Assembly (NCBI GenBank): GCA_934621505.1
Contig: CAKTUU010000002.1
Location: 62,001-126,000 of the forward strand
Source of the DNA: an uncultured Clostridia bacterium
Lineage (GTDB): Bacteria > Bacillota > Clostridia > Christensenellales > Aristaeellaceae
Direction: 5' to 3'
DNA length: 64,000 bases
The notes under the pieces were generated by a model. The model did no database searches. It saw nothing but the letters and a program-made list of their open reading frames with translations, and was not told the origin of the DNA. Positions 1-7,691 of this stretch are shown in pieces. The first letter of the stretch is position 1, and each line of letters starts with the position of its first letter. The translations under genes were made by a program, and so were the position numbers.

Positions 1-1
1 T

Positions 2-364
2 GTGTACCGGCCCCGCCGGTTAAGCCGGGATTTGCAAAATGGGAAGGCCCGGCGGCTGCTGGAGGAACGGGGCTATGCCTGCGCAAACCCCAACCACTGC
101 ATTGTGCGGCTGATGCAGCGCCTGGAGGGGGGAGAAGAGTTTCCCCATGAAATCGGTTTGTTTCTGGGTTATCCGCCGGAGGATGTGGAAGGCTTTATCT
201 GCCGCAAGGATCCGGCCAAATGCGTAGGCTGCTGGACGGTCTACGGCGATGAAGCCGCCGCCCGGCGCACCTTTGACCTGTACCGGAAATGCACCTGCGT
301 CTACCTGAACCAGTGGGCAAAGGGACAAAGAATGGAGCGGCTGACGGTAGCCCAGTCAATTTGA
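2..364 (+). CDS. DUF3793 family protein, C-terminal part (gene starts before the window)
   Basis: The frame is open from the first bases, so the start codon lies outside the window; about 120 C-terminal residues are seen. The spacing of EIGLFLGYPPEDVEGF, the Cys-rich CVGCW stretch and the closing FDLYRKCTCVYLNQW segment match the C-terminal half of DUF3793 proteins of Clostridia. The biochemical role of that family is not known. It is often found beside flavodoxins and iron-uptake genes, and here the next gene, 23 bases downstream on the same strand, is a flavodoxin. A link to iron or flavodoxin metabolism is inference from that context. Confidence 0.8.
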   Translation: MYRPRRLSRDLQNGKARRLLEERGYACANPNHCIVRLMQRLEGGEEFPHEIGLFLGYPPEDVEGFICRKDPAKCVGCWTVYGDEAAARRTFDLYRKCTCVYLNQWAKGQRMERLTVAQSI

Positions 365-387
365 AACAAAGAAAGGAAAGAAGAAAC

Positions 388-810
388 ATGAAAATTGCAG
401 TTGTGTATTGGAGCGGAACCGGCAACACGGAGGCCATGGCAAACGCCGTCGCCGCAGGAGCCAGGGAGCATGGCGCCCAAGCGGAGCTGTTACCCCCCGA
501 TGCCTTCGCCCCCGACCAGGTGCCCGGTTATGACGCCATTGCCTTTGGCTGTCCCGCCATGGGCGATGAAGTGCTGGAGGAGAGCGAATTTGAGCCCATG
601 TTTGCCTCCTGCGAGACGCAGTTCAGCGGCAAAAAGATCGCGCTGTTTGGATCCTATAGCTGGGGAGACGGCGACTGGATGCGCTCCTGGGAGGAACGCT
701 GCCACACCGACGGCGCGGTACTGGCCTGCGACAGTGTGATTTGCCAGGACGCTCCCGACGATGATGCGATGGCTGCCTGCCGCGCTCTGGGAGCCGCTTT
801 GGTCGGCTGA
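388..810 (+). CDS. Short-chain flavodoxin
   Basis: A 140-residue protein, the usual length for a short-chain flavodoxin: a soluble FMN carrier that moves electrons at low potential in place of ferredoxin. The FMN phosphate-binding loop WSGTGNTEAMA lies at residues 8-18, directly after the first beta strand. The mid-protein GCPAMGDEVLEE and the later GSYSWGDGDWM segment match the two loops that sandwich the isoalloxazine ring. The ATG at 388 is preceded by GAAAGGAAAGAAG, an adequate ribosome binding site. It is probably co-transcribed with the DUF3793 gene 23 bases upstream. Confidence 0.9.
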   Translation: MKIAVVYWSGTGNTEAMANAVAAGAREHGAQAELLPPDAFAPDQVPGYDAIAFGCPAMGDEVLEESEFEPMFASCETQFSGKKIALFGSYSWGDGDWMRSWEERCHTDGAVLACDSVICQDAPDDDAMAACRALGAALVG

Positions 811-1099
811 TTTTGACTGTTCTCCGCCTCAAAGGCGCTGCTTTGAGGTGTGAAAATAGAACCCCCGCGGCCCGTCCTGCCGCGGGCAGGGACGGCGTTT
901 CCGAATGCAAGACGGCGTCCCAAGTGTGCGAACTCCTGAACCTCAACCTCCTTTTGAGCCCATGCGGGTAACCGCGTGGGCTCTTCCTAATATATAAGGA
1001 AAAAACGGCAGGGATTTTTTGGATGCAGTCGTTATATTTTAAGGAAAGTACACCAAAAGTTTTTCTCTTTTTCGCTGCAGAATGGGGTGTGAGAGGTCC
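811..1099 (+). other. Structured intergenic region with several hairpins
   Basis: No convincing gene is seen on either strand in these 289 bases, but inverted repeats are dense. There is an 8-bp perfect stem at 827-834/841-848. An 8-bp stem at 864-871/879-886 competes with an alternative pairing of 872-877 with 890-895. A 12-bp stem at 956-967/972-983 is closed by a GTAA tetraloop with one G-T pair. None is followed by a strong T run. It may be a 3-prime end structure of the flavodoxin mRNA or a small structured RNA; no known riboswitch core is recognised. Confidence 0.4.
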
Positions 1100-1672
1100 A
1101 TGAAGAAACCCGTTGGTTCAACGCTGCTGATCCTTTTGATTTGTGTGATGGTCGCTGGTTCTTTCGGCTGTTTTCCAAAGGCAGCCGGGGCCGAGGAAAG
1201 AAGCCGGGGAGAGTACAGCGATTTTGATATCCATGAATTTTGGTATGGTTCCCTGGCGGAAAAAGCGGCCTTATCCCAAAAGTGGGTTCCGATTGCGCAA
1301 AAGCTGGAGGCGGAGGACCCTTCCTTTTCCACACATTACCCGTTTCTTTACGCGTTCACACGCTACCGGTACGGGCTGCCCGCTGGGGACGATGTGCCGC
1401 TTGACGCGGCGCTGAAAGCCGCAAAGGCGGCGGCGATCGCGTTGGGAGCCAACGAGGCGTCCTACGATGCTCGGTCTGTAGAAGTCCTGTTTGATGTCAC
1501 GGACGCGGACCATCCCATTTGGAAAATCATCATTTATGAGCCCAAAGCGGAATTTCGTTTTCAAGAGGGAGCCATGCTGAGATTTCGGGTGGAGATTCAT
1601 GCAAAAACAGGCGAGATTGAGGAAGCCTATGTCATCCATCGGGACATGGCGGTGCTGGACTGGCGGCTGTAA
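1100..1672 (+). CDS. Secreted protein of unknown function, PepSY-like C-terminal half
   Basis: Start chosen at ATG 1100, where GAGAGG sits just upstream; an in-frame ATG at 1082 is less likely. The 190-residue product opens with a basic N terminus and a hydrophobic segment (about residues 8-26) ending near CFPKAAGA, a typical export signal. The C-terminal part pairs a YDARSVEVLFDV strand with WKIIIYEP and FRVEIHAKTGEIEEAYV, resembling the beta-hairpin ends of PepSY-type domains. The gene is followed 32 bases later by another secreted protein of similar design (1705-2421), so the two are probably one operon. Function is unknown. Confidence 0.6.
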   Translation: MKKPVGSTLLILLICVMVAGSFGCFPKAAGAEERSRGEYSDFDIHEFWYGSLAEKAALSQKWVPIAQKLEAEDPSFSTHYPFLYAFTRYRYGLPAGDDVPLDAALKAAKAAAIALGANEASYDARSVEVLFDVTDADHPIWKIIIYEPKAEFRFQEGAMLRFRVEIHAKTGEIEEAYVIHRDMAVLDWRL

Positions 1673-1704
1673 GGGCGCTAAAAAAAACAGGGAGGGATAT
1701 CCAT

Positions 1705-2421
1705 ATGAAAAAAAGGCTGATGGTTCTGCTTGTTATCCTGCTGCTTGCGGCGGCTGTTTCTTTGGCGGAAAACGGTGAAATCCCTTTGCCGTCGGCTCCC
1801 GCAGAACCCACAGACGGTTGCGTTTCTCAGGAGGAGGCGGTGCGGATCGCCAGGCAAAAAATGGCTGACGATTATCAAAGGCCGATATCCGACTTTGACT
1901 TTCATAAGGTGAAAGCCTGTTTTGTAAAGCTGGAAAACGGTCAGAACGCGTGGAGCGTCATGATTGACCATCCTAACGAAAAGCTGGATGTGGGAATGGC
2001 GGTCATCCTTTCCCCCAAGGACGGTGCAATTCTGGCCTGTATGACCAATGAGGAAAACGAGCTGAACCTTGTTCTGCTGGAGCAGTGGAAAAAGCAAAAG
2101 GGCGATTTGCGCACCTGGTCCGCGGAGGATAAGGCCCTGTTCGACTGGCTGTATGGTTCTGCCGAAACCTGTGCGGATGTGTCCGAATATCCTGTCAGCA
2201 TGGAAAAAGCAACGCGAATTGCGCTGTCGGCGCTTCCAATGTCCCTTCCAAACCCGGAAATTTCCTGTACCTTCAAACGGTTTTCAGAAACAACGAAAGG
2301 TCCGGCGCAGGCCGTCTGGCTGGTTGCGATAGGAGAAGACGGGCAGGAAGCCTATGTGGTCTATGTTTCAGCCGTGGACGGAGCCGTTATGGAGATAATA
2401 AAGGAAAGCAATCTGGGCTAA
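1705..2421 (+). CDS. Secreted PepSY-like protein
   Basis: The 238-residue product begins with MKKR and a hydrophobic stretch ending at SLAENG, a signal peptide probably cut by signal peptidase I. The mature part has two repeats of one pattern. The first is VSQEEAVRIARQKM followed by NAWSVMIDHP and GMAVILSPKDGAILA. The second is VSMEKATRIALSALP followed by QAVWLVAIGEDG and AYVVYVSAVDGAVMEI. A helix followed by a beta hairpin is the PepSY layout. PepSY modules often inhibit or fold peptidases; a specific role cannot be named. GGAGGG lies just upstream of ATG 1705. The 158 bases downstream hold no gene that I can see. Confidence 0.65.
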   Translation: MKKRLMVLLVILLLAAAVSLAENGEIPLPSAPAEPTDGCVSQEEAVRIARQKMADDYQRPISDFDFHKVKACFVKLENGQNAWSVMIDHPNEKLDVGMAVILSPKDGAILACMTNEENELNLVLLEQWKKQKGDLRTWSAEDKALFDWLYGSAETCADVSEYPVSMEKATRIALSALPMSLPNPEISCTFKRFSETTKGPAQAVWLVAIGEDGQEAYVVYVSAVDGAVMEIIKESNLG

Positions 2422-2636
2422 TTCGTCCGATGAAACAAAAGGCGTTTACAACTGTAAAAATCAAGGGAATTTCTGTTACAAGTCTAACACCTGTGTGACG
2501 TTTCTAAGCCTATTTGTCCAGAAGAATCAGGCGTTTCGCCAAAAAACTGTTATGCTTTGCTTAGAATTAGGCCGTTGACTTGACCAGCGTTCTTCCCTAT
2601 GATGAAGAAAGCAGATGTGTGGGAGGGGACGCGGCC

Positions 2637-3719
2637 ATGGCAAGACGAAAAGCGGAATATATTTTTGTACCGGATAAGCCCAAACGCAACGGGTTTGGCT
2701 GCCTGTTTACGGTACTGGCCATGGTGCTGGCGATTGGCTTGGCCGGCTTTTTCTATAATATGGCGACCAACAACCGGATTCAGCTGATGGAGGAAAAGGT
2801 ATCCGTGATGGGGCTGAACCGCGCCTATGAAGGGTTTACCATCCTGCATATCAGCGATTTGCACGCGTCCGCCATGGGCGGCAACGCGGATATGTGGACC
2901 AGCGTCCTGTTTGGAAAGAAATGGGACGCTGTGGTGATGTCGGGCGATATGGTGGGCAGCGGCGGCGATTTTGAACCCCTGCTGTCCCTGATTCATATTT
3001 TGCAGCAGCTAAAGCCCTCCGCGCCCATTTACCTGATTGCCGGGGACGACGACCCCGCCGCCGTGCCGTCCGCTCCCCGGGGTACGCCGGAGGCTTTGGC
3101 GGATTGGGTTCGGGTAGCCCAGACGGCGGGGGCCATTTATCTGGACGCGCCGGTGGCCCAGACCGTGGGCAAAAAAACGGTGTGGTTTGTGCCGGAAAGC
3201 CTGTATGGCATGGACGCGGCGGGCAGCGCCGCGAGCCTGCAAACCCAGAAGGAGGCCATGGAGGCCCAGGGCCAGCAGTATGAGGTAGAGGGCGGGGCGG
3301 CCTACCGGGCCCTGTGCTACCGGCTGGACGCCATGCAGCGCACGGTGGAGGCTCAAAAGCAGATGCTGTCCAGCGATTTGCAAATCGCGGTCAGCCACGC
3401 GCCGCTGGAAAAGGAGTATATCCGCACCAGCATTGAATGGGCGGACGACAGTCAGGCGCTGAACTTTAAAGCCATCGACCTGCTGATGGCCGGGCATTAT
3501 TGCGCCGGGCAATGGCGGCTGCCGGGAGCGGGGCCCATTTATGTGCCGGAGGTCGGCTGGTTCCCCGGGGATGAGGGCATTGTGGGCATGCAGCGGGTGA
3601 ATTCCATCAATCAGTATATTTCCCCCGGGGTAGGGGCCAGCGAGTATTATCCCATTAAGGGCCGGTTTTTGAATAACCCTGCGGTGACGCTGCTCAAGTT
3701 TACCGCCACCATCTACTAG
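2637..3719 (+). CDS. Membrane-anchored metallophosphoesterase (calcineurin-like)
   Basis: ATG 2637 is preceded by GGGAGGGG at an 8-base spacing, better than the upstream TTG at 2580. The 360-residue product has one N-terminal membrane segment (about residues 20-41), then a calcineurin-like phosphoesterase domain. The first metal site ILHISDLHAS (D74, H76) and the second MSGDMVG (D104) are clear, with a later VSHAPLE. The usual C-terminal GHxH motif reads AGHYCAGQ, so its second metal-binding histidine is a cysteine. That suggests altered metal use or reduced activity. Related proteins act on lipid or nucleotide phosphates; the substrate here is unknown. A terminator follows at 3735. Confidence 0.82.
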   Translation: MARRKAEYIFVPDKPKRNGFGCLFTVLAMVLAIGLAGFFYNMATNNRIQLMEEKVSVMGLNRAYEGFTILHISDLHASAMGGNADMWTSVLFGKKWDAVVMSGDMVGSGGDFEPLLSLIHILQQLKPSAPIYLIAGDDDPAAVPSAPRGTPEALADWVRVAQTAGAIYLDAPVAQTVGKKTVWFVPESLYGMDAAGSAASLQTQKEAMEAQGQQYEVEGGAAYRALCYRLDAMQRTVEAQKQMLSSDLQIAVSHAPLEKEYIRTSIEWADDSQALNFKAIDLLMAGHYCAGQWRLPGAGPIYVPEVGWFPGDEGIVGMQRVNSINQYISPGVGASEYYPIKGRFLNNPAVTLLKFTATIY

Positions 3720-3734
3720 AAAGCCGCTGTCCAG

Positions 3735-3769
3735 GATTTGCGTGCCCTGCGGGGCCGCAAATCTTTTTT
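3735..3769 (+). terminator. Rho-independent terminator after the metallophosphoesterase gene
   Basis: An 8-bp stem GATTTGCG/CGCAAATC (3735-3742/3756-3763) encloses a further GCCC/GGGC pairing and is followed by six T residues at 3764-3769. Confidence 0.85.
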
Positions 3770-3790
3770 GCCCTTTTTTCAAAAAAGAGG

Positions 3791-3819
3791 TTGACATTTT
3801 GGGCGGAATCGGATATACT
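3791..3819 (+). promoter_or_regulatory. Consensus sigma-A promoter for the two tRNA genes
   Basis: TTGACA at 3791-3796, a 17-base spacer, and TATACT at 3814-3819, ending 19 bases before the tRNA-Gln 5-prime end. This is close to the ideal vegetative promoter and fits a constitutive stable-RNA transcript. Confidence 0.88.
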
Positions 3820-3838
3820 CATTCCTGCGCTAAAGCAA

Positions 3839-3912
3839 TGGGGAATTGTGTAATGGCAGCACCTACGACTCTGACTCGTATTGTCTAGGTTCGAATCCTA
3901 GTTCCCCAGCCA
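3839..3912 (+). tRNA. tRNA-Gln (anticodon CTG)
   Basis: A complete cloverleaf is seen. The acceptor strands TGGGGAA (3839-3845) and TTCCCCA (3902-3908) pair fully, with discriminator G and an encoded CCA at 3910-3912. The anticodon arm TACGA-CTCTGAC-TCGTA places CTG in the loop, reading CAG (Gln). The T arm CTAGGTTCGAATCCTAG is canonical. Length is 74 bases including CCA. Confidence 0.95.
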
Positions 3913-3920
3913 TTTTTTTT

Positions 3921-3995
3921 GGCTCCATGGTCAAGCGGTTAAGACGTCGCCCTCTCAAGGCGAAATCAGGGGTTCGATTCCCCTTGGAGCTACCA
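3921..3995 (+). tRNA. tRNA-Glu (anticodon CTC)
   Basis: The acceptor strands GGCTCCA (3921-3927) and TGGAGCT (3985-3991) pair with a G-T at the first pair. The anticodon arm TCGCC-CTCTCAA-GGCGA gives CTC, reading GAG (Glu). The T arm AGGGGTTCGATTCCCCT is regular, and CCA is encoded at 3993-3995. It lies 8 bases after tRNA-Gln on the same transcript. Confidence 0.94.
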
Positions 3996-3997
3996 AC

Positions 3998-4024
3998 GCA
4001 AGCATGTGGATGCTTGCTTTTTTA
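3998..4024 (+). terminator. Terminator of the tRNA transcript
   Basis: Perfect 8-bp stem GCAAGCAT/ATGCTTGC (3998-4005/4010-4017) with a GTGG loop and an uninterrupted T run from 4018, directly behind the tRNA-Glu CCA. Confidence 0.92.
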
Positions 4025-4135
4025 TTGCGTAAATCAAAGAGATAAATTCGTAAAAAACAGTCATGGCGCAGCCGCTTCGGTTTCCTATATAATAAATAAA
4101 AGAAAGAATCATCAACAGGAAACGGAGACAAGCCA

Positions 4136-4675
4136 ATGAGCGATACCTTCCGGCTGATTGCGGCCAACCTGCTGTCCGGTCTGAGCATGCTGCTGAATAC
4201 CATCAGCATTACCATGGGAACCAAACGAAAAATGATTCTGCTGCAAACCTTTCAAAACATTTGCGCCAGCTTGGGCCAGGCGCTGCTGCATGGCTATGCG
4301 GGGGCGGTTCAGGACGGCGTGGCGGCGGTGCGCAACCTGTTTGTGCTAAAGGGACTGGATAAAAAGCCGGTAAAGGTGTTTTTTGTGGCGCTGGCTTTTG
4401 TACTGGGCATGGCGCTCAATAACAACGGCTGGCTGGGCTACCTGCTGGTGGCGGTGGCTACCGTGTACGCCGCCGCGGTGGTTTGCGACCAGGCCAATGA
4501 GAAAACCCTGAAGCTGGTTATGCTGTTTACCTCCGTTGTGTGGGGCAGCTACGACTTTGTACTGCAAAACTATGTAAAGGCATTGGGCAACGCGGTGTCC
4601 TTTGGCATGGCGGCGGTTTATCTGCTGCGCCATCCCCAGGGCAAATGGTGGGGAAAGGAAACCCCGCCGGTTTAA
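4136..4675 (+). CDS. YgjV-type inner membrane protein
   Basis: The 179-residue protein is mostly hydrophobic with about five to six membrane segments (roughly residues 6-27, 38-57, 80-98, 100-117, 124-145 and 148-165). The N-terminal NLLSGLSMLLNTISITMGTK and the FQNICASLGQALLHGYAG and AAVRNLFVL segments match the YgjV family (PF10688), whose function is not established. ATG 4136 has GGAG ten bases upstream. It sits alone between the tRNA terminator and the importer promoter, so it is probably a single-gene unit with no visible partner. Confidence 0.75.
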   Translation: MSDTFRLIAANLLSGLSMLLNTISITMGTKRKMILLQTFQNICASLGQALLHGYAGAVQDGVAAVRNLFVLKGLDKKPVKVFFVALAFVLGMALNNNGWLGYLLVAVATVYAAAVVCDQANEKTLKLVMLFTSVVWGSYDFVLQNYVKALGNAVSFGMAAVYLLRHPQGKWWGKETPPV

Positions 4676-4776
4676 CCCTGCCGGAGCTTTTTAAACCGGA
4701 TTGCACCAATTCGTTTGGAATGTTCGGTTTTTACGAACGTAACAAAAAAACATTTCGATAAAGTTCGGAAAAACGC

Positions 4777-4805
4777 TTTACAAACGACTTTAAATCGTGT
4801 ATGAT
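4777..4805 (+). promoter_or_regulatory. Promoter of the BMP-type ABC importer operon
   Basis: TTTACA (4777-4782), a 17-base spacer and TATGAT (4800-4805), 58 bases ahead of the chosen start codon. The spacer holds a short imperfect palindrome, ACGA-CTTTAAA-TCGT (4785-4798), a possible operator. No purine-riboswitch core is visible in the short leader. Confidence 0.75.
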
Positions 4806-4862
4806 GAATGACGTCGTTCCCAATTACCGCACAATGACCGATTTGAGGAGGAAATGTTCGTC

Positions 4863-6044
4863 ATGAAGAAGTTTGTAAGCCTGCTGCTTGCGCTGTGTCT
4901 GGCCCTGAGCCTGTGCATGGTATCCGCCAACGCCGAGGGCGTTCCCGTTGATCAGATCAAAATTGGCTACATTACCATTGGTGATGAAAACGAGGGCTAC
5001 TCCGCCAACCATCTGAACGGTTTGAAGAAGGCGCAGGAAGCGCTGGGCATCTCTGACGAACAGGTTCTGTGCAAATACAACATCCCCGAAACCGAAGCCG
5101 CCTACGAGGCCGCCGTTGACCTGGCCGAGCAGGGCTGCAACATCATCTTCGCCACCAGCTTTGGCCATGAAAGCTATGTGTTCCAGGCCGCTGAAGAATA
5201 TCCCGACATCCAGTTCTGCCACGCTACCGGCACCGCCGCCATGAACAGCCCCCTGAACAACGTTCACAACTACTTCTACGCCATTTATGAATCCCGCTAC
5301 GTCAGCGGCGTTGTGGCCGGCATGAAGCTGCAGCAGATGATCGACGAGGGAACCATTACCGCCGACCAGGCCAAGATTGGCTATGTGGGCGCTTTCCCCT
5401 TCGCCGAGGTGATTTCCGGCTTTACCTCTTTCTTCCTGGGCGCTCGCAGCATGTGCCCCAGCGCCACCATGGAAGTGCGCTACACCAACAGCTGGGCTGA
5501 CATGGCTCTGGAAAAGGAAACCGCCGAAGCCCTCATCGCCAACGGCTGCGTGCTGATTTCCCAGCATGCCGACACCACCGGCGCTCCTTCCGCCTGCCAG
5601 GCCGCCGGCGTGCCCTGCGTAGGCTACAACATCTCCATGCTGCCTGTGGCTCCCGACTCCGCGCTGACCTCTGCCGCCGGCGACTGGGGCGCTTATGTGA
5701 CCTACGCCATCCAGTGCGTCATCAACGGCGAGGAAATCGCCCGCGACTGGTGCAAGGGCTACGCCGAGGACGCCGTGCACACCACTGAGCTGAACGAGAA
5801 GCTGGTCGCCCCCGGCACCGCCGAAAAGGTCGCCGAGCTGGAAGCCGCCTTCAAGGCTGGCACCGTCAAGGTGTTTGACACCTCCACCTTCACCGTGAAC
5901 GGCGAAACCCTGACCACCTGCACCGATTGCTACGGCCTGGAGGGCATGGAAATGGTGTCCGACGGCGAGTTCCATGAGAGCGCCGTGCGCAGCGCGCCCT
6001 ACTTTGCCATCATCATCGACGGCATCACCGCTGTGACCGAATAA
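4863..6044 (+). CDS. BMP-family ABC transporter substrate-binding protein
   Basis: Extracytoplasmic binding protein of the BMP/PnrA (Med) family, which captures nucleosides or related ligands for import. The signal peptide MKKFVSLLLALCLALSLC runs to SANA-EG, a signal peptidase I site. The family core is seen as KIGYITIGDENEGYSANHLNGL, ATSFGHESY, KIGYVGAFPFAEVISG and YTNSWADM. ATG 4863 is 11 bases after GAGGAGG; an ATG at 4854 is too close to it. Odd point: members from Gram-positive bacteria are normally lipoproteins, but no residue of type G/A/S stands before either signal-peptide cysteine (ALC, SLC), so I see no lipobox. The three transporter genes follow directly. Confidence 0.9.
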   Translation: MKKFVSLLLALCLALSLCMVSANAEGVPVDQIKIGYITIGDENEGYSANHLNGLKKAQEALGISDEQVLCKYNIPETEAAYEAAVDLAEQGCNIIFATSFGHESYVFQAAEEYPDIQFCHATGTAAMNSPLNNVHNYFYAIYESRYVSGVVAGMKLQQMIDEGTITADQAKIGYVGAFPFAEVISGFTSFFLGARSMCPSATMEVRYTNSWADMALEKETAEALIANGCVLISQHADTTGAPSACQAAGVPCVGYNISMLPVAPDSALTSAAGDWGAYVTYAIQCVINGEEIARDWCKGYAEDAVHTTELNEKLVAPGTAEKVAELEAAFKAGTVKVFDTSTFTVNGETLTTCTDCYGLEGMEMVSDGEFHESAVRSAPYFAIIIDGITAVTE

Positions 6045-6074
6045 TCAAAGAACGTCCCCTTGCTTCGGCAAATA

Positions 6075-6110
6075 GCTCTGCCGCCTTCAAAAAGCGGCAG
6101 GGCGTTCTTT
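6075..6110 (+). terminator. Intercistronic hairpin between binding-protein and ATPase genes
   Basis: A 10-bp stem (6075-6084/6094-6103, one G-T pair) with a 9-base loop and the weakly T-rich tail GTTCTTTCG. A leaky terminator or mRNA-stabilising hairpin here would give more binding protein than transporter, a common arrangement in ABC import operons. Confidence 0.6.
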
Positions 6111-6146
6111 CGTATCACCCCTGATTTTTCAATGGAGGAATCACTC

Positions 6147-7691
6147 TTGCAGAACCAAAGCAACGACATGATTGAAATGCGGGGCATTACCAAGCATTTT
6201 GGCTCCGTGGTGGCCAACGAAAACGTAAACCTGACCGTGCGCCGGGGCGAAATTTTAAGCGTGCTGGGCGAAAACGGCAGCGGCAAAACATCGCTGATGA
6301 ATATGCTGGCGGGCATCTATTTTCCGGATGCGGGCCATATTTTTGTGGAGGGGCGCGAGGTGGTCATCTCCTCCCCCAAGGACGCTTTCGCGCTGGGCAT
6401 TGGCATGATTCACCAGCATTTCAAGCTGGTGGACGTGCTGACCGCCGCCGAAAACATTATTCTGGGCTTGCCGGGCAAGCTGCGGCTGGATATGAGGCAG
6501 GTAAAGGCTGATATTCAAAAGCTGCTGGACAAATACGGCTTTGAACTGGATTTGGACCAGAAAATCTATGAAATGAGCGTGTCCCAAAAGCAGACGGTGG
6601 AAATCGTCAAAATGCTGTACCGGGGCGCGAACATTCTGATTCTGGACGAGCCTACCGCCGTTTTAACCCCCCAGGAAACCGACCGGCTGTTCCAGGTGCT
6701 GCGCAATATGCGGGATCAGGGACATTCCATCATTATCATTACCCATAAGCTGAACGAGGTGCTGGCCCTCAGCGACCGGGTGGCGGTGCTGCGCCGGGGC
6801 GAATGCATCGGCACCGTGCTGACCCGGGACGCTACCGAGCTGAGCCTGACGGAAATGATGGTGGGCAAAAGGGTAAATCTGGATATTGAGCGGCCCAACC
6901 CGGTCAACCCGGTCATGAAGCTGAAGCTGACCGATGTAACCGCCGTCAATCACGAGGGGCGGCAGGTGCTGTCCCATGTGGATTTTGAAGCCTACACCGG
7001 CGAGATTCTGGGCATTGCGGGCATTGCGGGCAGCGGCCAGAAGGAGCTGCTGGAATCCATTGCCGGGCTGCAGCCATTGGTCAGCGGACGCATTCAATAC
7101 CGCAACCGCAAGGGCCACATCAAGGAGCTGACCGAGATGAGCGCCCAGGAAATTCGTGAAATGGGCATCCGGCTGGCCTTTGTGCCGGAGGACCGTCTGG
7201 GCATGGGTCTGGTAGCCTCCATGGGCATGACCGACAACATGATGCTGCGCAGCTACCGCAAGGGCCACAGCATCTTCAGCGAACGCAAGCAGCCCCGGGA
7301 TCTGGCCGAACGCATCATGCACGAACTGGAGGTGGTCACCCCCGGTGTGGAGTGGCCCGTGGGCCGCATGAGCGGAGGCAATGTGCAAAAGGTGCTGGTG
7401 GGCCGGGAAATCGCTTCCTCCCCTCAGGTGCTGATGGTGGCCTACCCCGTGCGCGGTCTGGATATCAACTCCTCCTACACCATTTACCATCTGCTGAACG
7501 AGCAAAAGAAGAACGGGTCCTGCGTCATTTGTGTGGGCGAGGATCTGGATGTGCTGCTGGCCCTGTGCGACCGCATTCTGGTACTGGCCGAGGGCCATGT
7601 AACCGGCGTTGTGGACGCGCGCACCGCCGCCAAGGAGGACATCGGCCTGATGATGACCCGCAACGTGAAAAAGGAGGACGGGCAGGCATGA
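6147..7691 (+). CDS. ABC transporter ATP-binding protein, duplicated-domain sugar/nucleoside type
   Basis: A 514-residue fused double ATPase, the RbsA/YufO layout that energises BMP-type importers. The TTG at 6147 is chosen because GGAGG (6134-6138) lies 8 bases before it; ATG 6132 has no site of its own. Domain 1 has Walker A GENGSGKT (residues 41-48) and Walker B ILILDEPTAVLTP. Domain 2 is degenerate as usual for the family: the P-loop region reads GIAGSGQKE, the signature is MSGGNVQKVLVGREI, and the Walker B acidic pair is replaced (VAYPVRGLD). Its stop codon overlaps the permease start by four bases (ATGA). Confidence 0.93.
   Translation: MQNQSNDMIEMRGITKHFGSVVANENVNLTVRRGEILSVLGENGSGKTSLMNMLAGIYFPDAGHIFVEGREVVISSPKDAFALGIGMIHQHFKLVDVLTAAENIILGLPGKLRLDMRQVKADIQKLLDKYGFELDLDQKIYEMSVSQKQTVEIVKMLYRGANILILDEPTAVLTPQETDRLFQVLRNMRDQGHSIIIITHKLNEVLALSDRVAVLRRGECIGTVLTRDATELSLTEMMVGKRVNLDIERPNPVNPVMKLKLTDVTAVNHEGRQVLSHVDFEAYTGEILGIAGIAGSGQKELLESIAGLQPLVSGRIQYRNRKGHIKELTEMSAQEIREMGIRLAFVPEDRLGMGLVASMGMTDNMMLRSYRKGHSIFSERKQPRDLAERIMHELEVVTPGVEWPVGRMSGGNVQKVLVGREIASSPQVLMVAYPVRGLDINSSYTIYHLLNEQKKNGSCVICVGEDLDVLLALCDRILVLAEGHVTGVVDARTAAKEDIGLMMTRNVKKEDGQA

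Noticed and set aside
811..1099. Possible SRP RNA, riboswitch or other known RNA gene
   Set aside because: The GGAAG loop and bulge pattern of SRP RNA and the cores of common riboswitches are absent.
4676..4862. Purine riboswitch in front of the nucleoside-type importer
   Set aside because: No conserved purine-aptamer loops are present; only a promoter and short leader are seen.
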